From the NCBI GenBank assembly GCA_029936705.1, contig JAPYSD010000026.1:1-17246 (forward strand): DNA of 17,246 nucleotides. The letters are read 5' to 3'. Both the position numbers and the translations under genes were made by a program. The notes under the pieces are model-generated. The model made no database searches. It was given only the letters and a program-made list of their open reading frames with translations, and was not told where the DNA came from. The stretch is from Croceicoccus sp. Its GTDB lineage: Bacteria; Pseudomonadota; Alphaproteobacteria; Sphingomonadales; Sphingomonadaceae. This document shows positions 6,971-15,120 of the stretch, piece by piece; the stretch's first letter is position 1; every line of letters begins with the position of its first letter.

Positions 6971-9484
6971 ATGTTCAAGTTTCGCGCGACCACCGTCGCG
7001 TTCACCGCCGCGCTGCTGGCAGGCTGCGCCGCCGTTCCGGCCACCATGGACCAGGGCCAGGCGCCGCTTGCCAACGCCGCCGATGGTCCGGGCACCGCGC
7101 ATCCGGAAATCTGGCCCGCCTACGATTATCCGGTGCCGAAGAACCCGCAGGCAGAGCAGCGCATCGCCGACCTGCTGAACCGCATGACGCTGGAAGAGAA
7201 GATCGGCCAGCTGGTGCAGGCCGATCTGTGCTGCGTCACGCCAGAGGACGTGAGCCGCTACAATTTGGGCTCGATCCTGGTGGGCGGCAACAGCGGACCG
7301 GGCGGCAACGATCTTGCACCCGCGCCCGAGTGGCTGAAGGCCGCCGACGATTTCTACACGGCCTCGGTGGACAAGTCCGACGGCGGCGTGGGCATTCCGC
7401 TGGTCTGGGGCACCGACGCGGTGCACGGCCATTCGAACATCGTGGGCGCCACGATCTTCCCGCACAACATCGGGCTTGGCGCGATGCGCGACCCGTCGCT
7501 GGTGGAAAAGATCGGCGAGGTTACCGCCAAGGAGATCCGGGTCACCGGGCAGGAATGGACCTTTGCCCCCACCGTGGCCGTCCCGCAGGACTTCCGCTGG
7601 GGCCGCGCGTATGAAGGCTATTCGAGCGACCCCGAACTGGTCGCGTCCTATGTCGGCGCGATGGTGCGCGGGTTGCAGGGTCCGCCGACCAATGACGACC
7701 TGCTTGCGGGGCCGCACGTCATCGCCTCGACCAAGCATTTCCTGGCCGATGGCGGCACCGACCGCGGCGTCGACCAGGGCAATTCCTCGATCGACGAGGA
7801 GACGCTGCGCGATATCCACGGCCTGCCCTATGGCCCGGCCATCGGCGAAGGCGTGGCGACGGTGATGGTCAGCTTCTCGTCGTGGCAGGGGCGCAAGATG
7901 ACGGGCAATCGCAGCCTCGTCACCGGCGTGCTCAAGGACCGCATGGATTTCGGCGGCTTCGTCGTGTCCGACTGGAACGCGCATGGCCAGGTCGAGGGTT
8001 GCACCAACGAAAGCTGTCCCCAGGCGCTGGACGCCGGGATCGACATGTACATGGCGCCCGACACGTGGAAGCCGATCTACGAGGATCTGCTTGCCCGTGC
8101 GCGATCGGGCGAATTGCCCATGGCGCGGATCGACGATGCCGTCGCGCGCATCCTGCGCGTCAAGATGCGCTTGGGCCTGTTCGAGGCGGGCAAGCCGTCG
8201 GACCGCCCGCTGTCGGGCCAGTACGATCTGCTGGGCGCTCCGGAACACCGCGAAGTGGCGCGGCAGGCGGTTCGCGAATCGCTGGTGCTATTGAAGAACC
8301 AGGGCGTGTTGCCGCTGCGTCCCGGCGGCCGCTTGCTGGTCGCGGGCGACGGCGCGGACGACATCGCGCGCCAATCGGGCGGGTGGACGCTGTCGTGGCA
8401 GGGCACCGGCATCGACAACAGCAATTTTCCCGGCGCGACCTCGATCTGGAGCGGGCTGAAGCAGAGCGTCGAGGCCGGTGGCGGCAGCGCGCAGCTTTCG
8501 CCCGACGGCAGCTTCACGCAAAAGCCCGACGCGGCGATCGTCGTGTTCGGCGAAAAGCCCTATGCCGAGTTCCAAGGCGACCGTGCGACCCTGGCGCTGG
8601 ATGCGGAACTCACCGGGCCCTATGAAACCATGCGCAAGCTGAAGGCGCAGGGCATTCCGGTCGTGGCGCTGATGCTCACGGGCCGTCCGCTCTACGTCAA
8701 TCCCGCGCTCAACATGGCCGACGCCTTCGTGGTCGCCTGGCTGCCGGGCAGCGAGGGCGGCGGCGTGGCCGACGTGCTGGTCGGCGACGGCACCGGCAAG
8801 CCGCGGCACGGCTTTTCGGGCAAGCTGCCCGCAGCGTGGCCGCAGACGCCCGTGATGGCGGACGGGGTGCTCTTCCCCTTCGGCTATGGCCTGACCTATG
8901 GCGCGGCATCGCAGAACTGGACGCCCCTGTCCGAGGTCGCCGTTACCGAGGCGAGCGATACGAGGTCCTGGTTCAGCGCGGGCAGCCCGCCTTCCGGGTG
9001 GTCGCTGCTGGTCGCGGGCGAGGAAGGCGGTCCGCAAACGCGCATCACCACCGTCCCGGCCGAGGCGCTGCGCGGCCGGGTCCGCGTGAGCGCGACCGAC
9101 TATCTCGTCCAGGAAGGCGGCAGGCGCTTTACCGTGGCGGACGGCGATGCCGCGGTCATGCTGCGCAATTTCGAACCGGTGAACGTCGACCGCGAGACGA
9201 ACGGCGACGTGAAGCTGCTTTTCACCCTGCGCGTCTGGGATGCACCCGATAACGCCAGCATCGGCGCGGGGGGCGAGAGCGGCAGCGGCAACGTGCGTTT
9301 CGACATGCAGCAGAGCGACGAGTGGCAGCGCTACGGCGTCCCGCTCAAGTGCCTGCGCGCGCAAGGCGCCGACGTTACCGCGCTCACGCTGCCCTTCATC
9401 CTGCAGACGCAGGGCAAGGCGGATTACGCGCTGGGCGAGGTTCGGCTGGGCACCGATGCCGAGGTGGAGGTCCCATGTTCGTGA
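6971..9484 (+). CDS. GH3 exo-beta-glucosidase/xylosidase lipoprotein (ExoP-like)
   Basis: 837-residue family 3 glycoside hydrolase that removes terminal beta-linked sugars from oligosaccharides. The start is the ATG at 6971 behind GGGAGGGGAAG; upstream in-frame codons are part of the promoter region. A short leader ends in the lipobox LAGC (Cys19), so it is a lipoprotein. The barrel domain includes NRMTLEEKIGQLVQAD and KHFLADGGTDRGVD, with the nucleophile Asp334 in GFVVSDWNAHG. The second alpha/beta domain carries FGEKPYAEFQGDR; Glu533 is the likely acid/base by comparison with barley ExoI-type enzymes. The last ~180 residues (after the GYGLTYG motif) resemble the extra beta-sandwich of Pseudoalteromonas ExoP. 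The substrate could be a beta-glucan or xylo-oligosaccharide; context favours plant hemicellulose. It is cotranscribed with the GH5 gene 53 bp downstream. Confidence 0.94.
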   Translation: MFKFRATTVAFTAALLAGCAAVPATMDQGQAPLANAADGPGTAHPEIWPAYDYPVPKNPQAEQRIADLLNRMTLEEKIGQLVQADLCCVTPEDVSRYNLGSILVGGNSGPGGNDLAPAPEWLKAADDFYTASVDKSDGGVGIPLVWGTDAVHGHSNIVGATIFPHNIGLGAMRDPSLVEKIGEVTAKEIRVTGQEWTFAPTVAVPQDFRWGRAYEGYSSDPELVASYVGAMVRGLQGPPTNDDLLAGPHVIASTKHFLADGGTDRGVDQGNSSIDEETLRDIHGLPYGPAIGEGVATVMVSFSSWQGRKMTGNRSLVTGVLKDRMDFGGFVVSDWNAHGQVEGCTNESCPQALDAGIDMYMAPDTWKPIYEDLLARARSGELPMARIDDAVARILRVKMRLGLFEAGKPSDRPLSGQYDLLGAPEHREVARQAVRESLVLLKNQGVLPLRPGGRLLVAGDGADDIARQSGGWTLSWQGTGIDNSNFPGATSIWSGLKQSVEAGGGSAQLSPDGSFTQKPDAAIVVFGEKPYAEFQGDRATLALDAELTGPYETMRKLKAQGIPVVALMLTGRPLYVNPALNMADAFVVAWLPGSEGGGVADVLVGDGTGKPRHGFSGKLPAAWPQTPVMADGVLFPFGYGLTYGAASQNWTPLSEVAVTEASDTRSWFSAGSPPSGWSLLVAGEEGGPQTRITTVPAEALRGRVRVSATDYLVQEGGRRFTVADGDAAVMLRNFEPVNVDRETNGDVKLLFTLRVWDAPDNASIGAGGESGSGNVRFDMQQSDEWQRYGVPLKCLRAQGADVTALTLPFILQTQGKADYALGEVRLGTDAEVEVPCS

Positions 9485-9507
9485 CGAACCGCGCGCAACC
9501 GACGATG

Positions 9508-9523
9508 GCCGGGTCTGCCCGGC
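9508..9523 (+). other. Intercistronic hairpin between GH3 and GH5
   Basis: GCCGGG, loop TCTG, CCCGGC forms a 6-bp all-GC stem. It ends 3 nt before the AAGGA ribosome-binding site (9527-9531) of the GH5 gene. There is no U-tract, so it is not an obvious terminator; it could tune GH5 translation or mark an mRNA processing point. Confidence 0.35.
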
Positions 9524-9537
9524 GGCAAGGAAAAACC

Positions 9538-10581
9538 ATGAAACATCTTTCGATCATCGCGGCATCGACCGCCGCGCTGGCGCTGGCGGGTTGCAGCGTC
9601 GATGCCCAGGATACCGCATCGCGGACTGCGTCAGCCGCCCAGTCTCCCGCAGCGCTGCCCGTGGGCACCTGCATCAACATGGGCAACATGCTGGAGCCGG
9701 AGAACGAGGGCAGCTGGGGCGGCGCGAAAATCACCAATGCCGATTTCGCCCGCATCAAGGCGGCCGGTTTCGATAGCGTCCGCATCCCCGTGCGCTGGCA
9801 CAACAAGAGCATGGACCACCCGCCCTATACCGTCGATCCGCAATGGATGGCACGCGTGGAGCAGGTCGTCGACTGGGCGCTGGCGAACAACCTCAACGTC
9901 ATCCTCAACAGCCATCATTTCGATCCGATCTATGCCGATCCGTCGGGCACTGCCGCATGGCACGGCGCGGTGTGGCAACAGATCGCCGAACGCTTTGCCG
10001 ACAAGCCGCAGGACCGCCTGTGGTTCGAGCTTGAGAACGAGCCACATGACAAGTTCGACAACTCCAACCTGATCGCAACGCTTACTCCTGCGCTGGACGC
10101 GGTGCGCGCGGTCAATCCGACCCGCCCCGTGATCATCGGCGGCGGCGACTGGAGCGGAGTTGATTCGCTGGCGACGCTGCCGATGCCAGATGACGCGAAC
10201 GTCTATCCGACGTTCCACTATTACGAACCGTTCGACTTCACCCACCAGGGCGCGGCATGGGCCGGACCGGACATTCCGGAACCGGGCCGCAAATACGGGA
10301 CCGAGGAAGACCGCCAGCGCCTGCGCGACGATGTCGCCAAGGTCGACGCCTTCATCAAGCGGACCGGCAAGGTGCCCTTCATGGGTGAGACCGGTGCCTA
10401 TGACAAACACATCAGCACCGCTGAACGCGCGGCCTATCACCGCGCCGTCCACGATGCCTTTGCGCCCGAAGGCGTGGGGATGTGCACTTGGGCCTATGCC
10501 AACACGTTCCCGTTCTGGGACCGCGAAACAGGCCAATGGCTGCCCGGCATGCGCGCCGCCATCGGCCTGAAGGAGGACTAG
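9538..10581 (+). CDS. GH5 endo-beta-1,4-glucanase-type lipoprotein
   Basis: 347-residue family 5 glycoside hydrolase. The acid/base is Glu168 in ELENEPHD and the nucleophile is Glu284 in FMGETGAYDK. GFDSVRIPVRW and NLNVILNSHHFDP are standard GH5 barrel strands. The chosen ATG (9538) has AAGGA six nt upstream and gives a clean lipoprotein leader with lipobox LAGC (Cys19). An earlier ATG at 9475 overlaps the GH3 stop but would put 21 polar residues before the leader. It probably cleaves cellulose, mixed-linkage glucan or xyloglucan outside the cytoplasm, making oligomers for the GH3 enzyme encoded just before it. The GH5 subfamily is not certain. It converges on the GH43 gene with only 7 bp between the stop codons and no visible terminator. 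Confidence 0.92.
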   Translation: MKHLSIIAASTAALALAGCSVDAQDTASRTASAAQSPAALPVGTCINMGNMLEPENEGSWGGAKITNADFARIKAAGFDSVRIPVRWHNKSMDHPPYTVDPQWMARVEQVVDWALANNLNVILNSHHFDPIYADPSGTAAWHGAVWQQIAERFADKPQDRLWFELENEPHDKFDNSNLIATLTPALDAVRAVNPTRPVIIGGGDWSGVDSLATLPMPDDANVYPTFHYYEPFDFTHQGAAWAGPDIPEPGRKYGTEEDRQRLRDDVAKVDAFIKRTGKVPFMGETGAYDKHISTAERAAYHRAVHDAFAPEGVGMCTWAYANTFPFWDRETGQWLPGMRAAIGLKED

Positions 10582-10588
10582 CCACCGA

Positions 10589-12247
10589 TCACGGGCGGGT
10601 CGCTGCGTAGGGTCCGACCACCATGCCGGTGAACAGGCCGGCATGGACGGAGGCGAGCGGCTCTACATCGACCTGCCCGGCGATCGTCTGCCAGTTTTCG
10701 CTGCCCGCGGGACGCCATGCGAAATCGGCGGTCCCGCGGTCGAGGCTCATGCGCAGCTGGATCTTGCCGGGATCGGCCAGCGGAACCGAGCCGACGATTT
10801 CGCCATATTGGTCCTCGTCCTCGGACGCGCGCCTGCGGACGGTCAGCTGGCCTTCTTCCATGCCCACGGCAATGAAATGGCTCTCGTCCATGAAGGCGAG
10901 CAGCCCGGCGAAATCGCCCGGTGCCTCCGGATCGTATTCCAGCTGCGTGACGATATCGGCCGAATGATGCCGCAGACGCCGCCCCACGAACGCTGGTTTC
11001 CCCAGCGATCCCGCCGCATCGGCAGAGGGGTCGAGCACCAGTTCGCCCTGGCTTTCCGCGACCGTAACCAGCTTGTCGGATCCCGGAGTGCGGATCCCGA
11101 TCCATTCGCCCGAAAGGGGCTGGTCGAAATCATCGCGCCACTGGTCCCATTGCTCGCCCGGCGAGGCGGGAAGATCGGGAGCCTTGGCCACCATCGGCAC
11201 GGACTTGCCCTTGTCCAGGAAGATCGGCCAGCCATCGCGCCATTCGACGGGAAGCAGGAATGTCTCGCGCCCCAGCAGGGTCGATTGCCCTTCGAACGGC
11301 CGCGTCGCCAGGAACACGCCCCACCAGCTGCCGTCCTTCAATTGCACCAGATCGGCGTGGCCGGTGGCCTCGACCCGGTCGGGCCGGTCGGCGGGCAAGT
11401 CGCGCTGCGTCAGGATCGGGTTGCGGGGTCCGGCGACATACGGTCCCTCGATCGAGCGTGACCGGTAGATCGTCTGCGAATGCTGTTCGGCGGTCCCGCC
11501 CTCGGCAGCGGTCAGATAGTACCAGCCGTCGACATGATAGATATGCGGCCCTTCGGCCCATACCGGCTGGGCCGACAGGTCGACACCGCCATTCACCAGC
11601 AGGACCGGATCGCCGGTCACCTGCATGGTGTCGGTATCGAAGCGCTTCATCCAGATCGCGCGGTGCCCGTCGTAAAGCGGTTCGCCCGGCGGCGCGTCGT
11701 TATAGACGATCCACGCCCTGCCCTCCTCGTCAAAGGTCAGCGAGGGATCGATGCCGCCGAAATCCAGCCAAGACGGATCGCTCCACGGACCTTCCGCCTT
11801 GTCGGCGGTGATCACGAAATTGCCGCGGCAATCGATGCAGGTGTTCACGATCCAGAACTTGCCGCCGTGATGGGTGATCGCCGGCGCGAACAGGCCGCGA
11901 TTGGTGCCCAGGCCAGAGAAATCGACCATGCCGGGCCGGTCGATGGCATTGGTCACCAGGCGCCAGTTGACCAGGTCCGTGCTGTGATAGATCGGCAGGC
12001 CGGGAAACCAGCTGAAGGTGGAATTGACCAGGTAGAAATCCTGTCCGACCTGCACGATCGAAGGATCGGGCTGGAACCCGGGCAGGATCGGATTGCGATA
12101 GCTTCCCTCGGGCGCAGGCGGCTCCTGCCCGGTCGCGGTGTATTCGACGAAGTCGAAGCGCGCCTCGCCCGCATGGGCGGCGATCGGCAGGACCGATACC
12201 GCAAGCCCCAGTCCAAGAACCATTTTCCGAAGTCGACGCGACGCCAT
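10589..12247 (-). CDS. Secreted GH43 beta-xylosidase / alpha-L-arabinofuranosidase
   Basis: 552-residue family 43 glycoside hydrolase. A cleavable signal peptide is visible (MASRRLRKMVLGLGL... with a likely cut after AHA, residue 26), so it acts in the periplasm or outside. The five-bladed propeller begins at YRNPILPGFQPDPSIV. Asp61 is the general base, Asp167 (GGIDPSLTF) the pKa modulator and Glu232 (WAEGPHIYH) the acid. The C-terminal ~200 residues (from about DDFDQPLSGEW) form a second beta-sandwich found in the two-domain xylosidase subfamilies, where it closes the active site. The start is the ATG at 12245-12247 behind GGGGAGAG; the longer frame upstream crosses the promoter. It is divergent from xylX with a shared operator between them, which links xylan debranching/hydrolysis to xylose oxidation. 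Xylosidase versus arabinofuranosidase activity cannot be decided from sequence alone. Confidence 0.93.
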   Translation of the reverse strand: MASRRLRKMVLGLGLAVSVLPIAAHAGEARFDFVEYTATGQEPPAPEGSYRNPILPGFQPDPSIVQVGQDFYLVNSTFSWFPGLPIYHSTDLVNWRLVTNAIDRPGMVDFSGLGTNRGLFAPAITHHGGKFWIVNTCIDCRGNFVITADKAEGPWSDPSWLDFGGIDPSLTFDEEGRAWIVYNDAPPGEPLYDGHRAIWMKRFDTDTMQVTGDPVLLVNGGVDLSAQPVWAEGPHIYHVDGWYYLTAAEGGTAEQHSQTIYRSRSIEGPYVAGPRNPILTQRDLPADRPDRVEATGHADLVQLKDGSWWGVFLATRPFEGQSTLLGRETFLLPVEWRDGWPIFLDKGKSVPMVAKAPDLPASPGEQWDQWRDDFDQPLSGEWIGIRTPGSDKLVTVAESQGELVLDPSADAAGSLGKPAFVGRRLRHHSADIVTQLEYDPEAPGDFAGLLAFMDESHFIAVGMEEGQLTVRRRASEDEDQYGEIVGSVPLADPGKIQLRMSLDRGTADFAWRPAGSENWQTIAGQVDVEPLASVHAGLFTGMVVGPYAATRP

Positions 12248-12272
12248 TGCTCTCCCCTTGTTTTCTTTACAC

Positions 12273-12301
12273 TTGCCCCAGCCGGGCGACATACCTATGG
12301 T
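12273..12301 (+). promoter_or_regulatory. Predicted sigma-70 promoter of the xylX operon
   Basis: TTGCCC at 12273-12278, 17-nt spacer, TATGGT at 12296-12301. The -10 runs into the operator exactly as at the MFS promoter. It would start transcription near 12308, between the operator and the xylX ATG. Confidence 0.45.
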
Positions 12302-12324
12302 AGCGCTATCACTGGAGAGGGCAA
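12297..12324 (-). promoter_or_regulatory. Predicted promoter of the GH43 gene
   Basis: Minus strand: TTGCCC (12324 to 12319), 16-nt spacer, TACCAT (12302 to 12297). The spacer and -10 contain the whole operator, so one bound protein would block this promoter and the opposing xylX promoter together. Predicted by eye. Confidence 0.35.
12298..12311 (+). promoter_or_regulatory. LacI-family-type operator shared by GH43 and xylX
   Basis: TGGTAGCGCTATCA, identical to the minus-strand sequence at the MFS gene; the flanking TA also matches, making a 16-base identity. It lies 51 bp before the GH43 start on one side and 22 bp before the xylX start on the other. Confidence 0.75.
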
Positions 12325-12332
12325 GAGCCGGA

Positions 12333-13457
12333 ATGGCCGTACAAATCACTGACATCCTTCCGTCCGATTACCGGGCGGGACACTTCATCGGGCGTGCTGC
12401 GACCGCAGACGGCCCCGTGGTCTTCGCCATTCGCGATGGCCGCTTCTTCGAACTGACCGACAGCTCGGCCAGCGTTTCGGGCGCGGTCGCGCGGCGCGAT
12501 TTCGACCAGGGACGCGACGTCGGCAAGGTCGAGGACGGCCTGCCCGATGGCTGGACCCTGCTGTCCCCGATCGACCTGCAATGCATCAAGGCCAGCGGCG
12601 TCACCTTCGCCCTGTCCGCGATCGAGCGCGTGATCGAGGAACGTGCACGCGGCGATGCCGCCAAGGCCGCCGAGATCCGCTCGCAGCTCGAGGACAAGGT
12701 CGGCGGCGGCATCCGCTCGGTCGTTCCCGGCAGCGCCGAGGCCGAAGAGCTGAAGGCCGCGCTGATCGAGGAAGGCATGTGGTCGCAATATCTCGAGGTC
12801 GCGATCGGCCCGGATGCCGAGATTTTCTCCAAGTCCCCGGTCCTGTCCTCGGTCGGCCACGGCGCGCCCATCGGGGTCCGCTCCGATTCCTCGTGGAACA
12901 ACCCCGAGCCTGAAGTCGTGCTGATCTGCGACGCGCATGGCGAAGTCGTGGGCGCCACGCTGGGCAACGACGTGAACCTGCGCGATTTCGAAGGGCGCTC
13001 GGCGCTGCTGCTGTCGAAGGCGAAGGACAACACCGCAAGCTGCTCGATCGGCCCGTTCATCCGCCTGTTCGACGACGGCTTCGGCATCGACGACGTGCGC
13101 AACGCGCATATCGAGCTGACGATCGAGGGTACCGACGGCTACCACCTCAAGGGTGAGAACGTCATGGCCGAGATCAGCCGCGATCCGCTGGAACTGGTGC
13201 GCCAGTGCCTGTCGGAGCATCACTATCCCGACGGGTTCGTCCTGTTCTGCGGCACGCTGTTCGCGCCGACGCAGGACCGTGACGAGGCCGGTGCCGGCTT
13301 CACCCACAAGGAAGGCGACATCGTCACGATCAGCTCCTCGCGGATCGGCACCCTGTCGAACCCGGTCACGACTTCGCGCGACGCGCCGGCGTGGACCATG
13401 GGTATCGGAGAATTCGTTCGCAATCTCGCCAAGCGCGGATTAGTCGGACAAATCTAA
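12333..13457 (+). CDS. xylX: FAH-family 2-keto-3-deoxy-D-xylonate dehydratase (XylX-type)
   Basis: 374 residues, fumarylacetoacetate-hydrolase superfamily. In the Weimberg pathway this enzyme dehydrates 2-keto-3-deoxy-pentonate to 2-ketoglutarate semialdehyde. The catalytic half begins near residue 175. Metal ligands are expected among Glu192/Glu194 (NPEPEVVL) and Asp213 (LGNDVNLRD), and the lysine in LSKAKDN (231) and SIGPFI are conserved. The end contains EISRDPLELV, HHYPDGFVLFCGTLFAPTQDRD and GFTHKEGDIVTIS, the pattern of XylX/AraD-type dehydratases. I chose the ATG at 12333 (MAVQITD) because the earlier in-frame ATG at 12297 sits inside the operator and -10. The Shine-Dalgarno is weak (GGAGAGG is about 12 nt away). 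It is the first gene of the operon; xylB follows after 26 nt. L-arabonate-derived substrate is the main alternative. Confidence 0.88.
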   Translation: MAVQITDILPSDYRAGHFIGRAATADGPVVFAIRDGRFFELTDSSASVSGAVARRDFDQGRDVGKVEDGLPDGWTLLSPIDLQCIKASGVTFALSAIERVIEERARGDAAKAAEIRSQLEDKVGGGIRSVVPGSAEAEELKAALIEEGMWSQYLEVAIGPDAEIFSKSPVLSSVGHGAPIGVRSDSSWNNPEPEVVLICDAHGEVVGATLGNDVNLRDFEGRSALLLSKAKDNTASCSIGPFIRLFDDGFGIDDVRNAHIELTIEGTDGYHLKGENVMAEISRDPLELVRQCLSEHHYPDGFVLFCGTLFAPTQDRDEAGAGFTHKEGDIVTISSSRIGTLSNPVTTSRDAPAWTMGIGEFVRNLAKRGLVGQI

Positions 13458-13483
13458 AAATCATAACGAAGGGAATTGCGACA

Positions 13484-14245
13484 GTGGTCAACCGGGCACA
13501 CTACCCCAGCCTGGCCGGCAAGCGGGTGGTCGTCAGCGGCGGAGCCTCAGGCATCGGCGAGGGCATCGTGGAGGGCTTTGTGGCGCAGGGCGCGGCAGTG
13601 GCGTTCGTGGACTTGCAAAAGGCGGAGAGCGAGGCGCTGGTCGCGCGCAACGCCGATGCCGAAGTGCCGCCGATCTTCCGCCATTGCGACATCACCGATA
13701 TCGAGGGCTATATGGCCACGCTCGAGGAGATGATCGGCGAGATCGGTGGCTGCGACGTGCTGGTGAACAATGCCGCCAGCGACGACCGCCACTCGCTGGA
13801 CGAGGTGACGCCCGACTATTGGGACGACCGCATGGCGGTGAACCTGAAGCACCAGTTCTTCGCGGCCAAGGTCGCCGTGCCGAACATGAAGAAGGCCGGC
13901 GGCGGCAGCATCATCAATCTCGGCTCGATCAGCTGGCACCTGGGGCTTCCGGACCTGGCCATCTACCAGACCACCAAGGCGGCGATCGAGGGGCTGACCC
14001 GCAGCCTCGCGCGCGAACTTGGGCGCGATAACATCCGCGTCAACGCGATCCTGCCGGGCAATGTCCAGACGCCGCGCCAGATGCGCTGGTACACGCCCGA
14101 GGGCGAGGCCGAGATCGTCGAGGCGCAATGCCTGGACGGGCGAATCCAGCCGGTCGACATCGCGGCCATGGCGCTGTTCCTCGCGTCGGATGATGCGCGC
14201 TTCTGCACGGCGCACAACTACTGGGTGGATGCTGGATGGAGATAG
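13484..14245 (+). CDS. xylB: D-xylose 1-dehydrogenase, SDR family (XylB-type)
   Basis: 253-residue classical short-chain dehydrogenase that oxidises xylose to xylonolactone with NAD+. The nucleotide-binding loop is GGASGIGEG (19-27), Asp43 at the end of the second strand favours NAD+ over NADP+, and NNAA is at 95-98. The catalytic set is Ser148, Tyr161 and Lys165 (YQTTK). The block NLGSISWHLGLPDLAIY and the end ASDDARFCTAHNYWVDAGWR closely match my recollection of Caulobacter crescentus XylB, more closely than generic SDRs. The start is the GTG at 13484 (MVNRAHYPSL), preceded by GAAGGGA at 9 nt; the frame is open further back but overlaps xylX. The 3' end overlaps the xylC start by 10 nt. L-arabinose as an alternative substrate cannot be excluded. 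Confidence 0.9.
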   Translation: MVNRAHYPSLAGKRVVVSGGASGIGEGIVEGFVAQGAAVAFVDLQKAESEALVARNADAEVPPIFRHCDITDIEGYMATLEEMIGEIGGCDVLVNNAASDDRHSLDEVTPDYWDDRMAVNLKHQFFAAKVAVPNMKKAGGGSIINLGSISWHLGLPDLAIYQTTKAAIEGLTRSLARELGRDNIRVNAILPGNVQTPRQMRWYTPEGEAEIVEAQCLDGRIQPVDIAAMALFLASDDARFCTAHNYWVDAGWR

Positions 14246-15120
14246 AGACGCAGGTACGGGCGCTGATCGACGCCGGGTGCAAACTTGGCGAAGGCGTCCT
14301 GTGGGACGCAGGGCGCGCGCTCGTCTGGTTCGTCGATATCAAGCGCCACCGGCTGTGGCATTACGAGCCGGCATCGGGCAGCAGCGCCTTTGCCGAGGCA
14401 CCCGACCAGATCGGCTGGGCCATCCCGGCCGAGGGTGACCTGCTGCTCTGCGGGCTGAAGACCGGCCTGTTCACTTTCGATCCCGCATCCGGCCAGTTCG
14501 AAAAGCTGGCCGAGGTGCCGGGCGAGCCTGCGCACAACCGCCTCAACGATGCCTGCACCGATCCCTGGGGCCGCGTGTGGTTCGGATCGATGGACGACAG
14601 CGAGGATCGCGCATCCGGCCGCTTCTACGTCTTCGACCGGGGCGAGATTCGCGCGGCCGGACCGGCGGGGATCACCATTACGAACGGACCCGCGGTGAAC
14701 GCACAGGGCGACCGCATCTATTTCACCGATACCAGCGGGCAAAAGATCATGGCCGCGCCGCTGACGCGCGAGGGCGTTGGCGAAGCGCGCCCGTTCGCCG
14801 ACACGGCGGCGCTCTTCCCCGACGCCTTTCCCGACGGCCCCGTCGTGGATGCCGAGGATCACCTGTGGACCGGCCTCTACATGGGCGGCAAGGTCGCGCG
14901 CTTCTCGTCCGACGGTCAGCTTGTCGCCACCATCGACATGCCGGCGCGCGACATCACCAAGATGGCGTTCGGCGGCGCCGACTATACGACCGGCTATGTA
15001 ACGTCGGCGACCAAGAACATGGCGGAGGATGACATGAAACAGTTTCCGCAGGCAGGCAGCCTGTTCGCTTTCGACGCACCCGTGGCGGGCTTTGCGCAGG
15101 CACGGGCGAAGCTGGGATGA
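14236..15120 (+). CDS. xylC: SMP-30/gluconolactonase-family xylonolactonase (XylC-type)
   Basis: 294-residue six-bladed beta-propeller lactonase that opens the sugar lactone made by the dehydrogenase encoded just upstream; cytoplasmic, no leader. Conserved metal/substrate positions are visible: Glu19 in KLGEGVLW, Asn101/Arg102/Asn104/Asp105 in HNRLND, Asn150 in TNGP and Asp200 in FPDG. WFVDIKRHRLWHY and CGLKTGLFTFDPASG match Caulobacter XylC-type proteins. The ATG at 14236 lies inside the last codons of xylB (10-nt overlap), with GGTGGA as a plausible ribosome-binding site. The end shares ATGA with the next gene. The family is firm; substrate specificity is inferred from the xylX-xylB context. 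Confidence 0.9.
   Translation: MEIETQVRALIDAGCKLGEGVLWDAGRALVWFVDIKRHRLWHYEPASGSSAFAEAPDQIGWAIPAEGDLLLCGLKTGLFTFDPASGQFEKLAEVPGEPAHNRLNDACTDPWGRVWFGSMDDSEDRASGRFYVFDRGEIRAAGPAGITITNGPAVNAQGDRIYFTDTSGQKIMAAPLTREGVGEARPFADTAALFPDAFPDGPVVDAEDHLWTGLYMGGKVARFSSDGQLVATIDMPARDITKMAFGGADYTTGYVTSATKNMAEDDMKQFPQAGSLFAFDAPVAGFAQARAKLG

Noticed and set aside
6725..8248. Minus-strand extension of the MFS frame by about 500 codons
   Set aside because: It is antisense to GH3 and crosses the divergent promoter; the MFS has a strong ribosome-binding site and a normal first membrane segment at 6724.
10579..10591. Bidirectional terminator between the converging GH5 and GH43 genes
   Set aside because: Only 7 bp separate the stop codons and no stem with a U-tract is visible around them.
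12309..13307. 332-residue minus-strand frame opposite xylX
   Set aside because: Antisense to a gene with conserved XylX motifs; no ribosome-binding site or family match seen.
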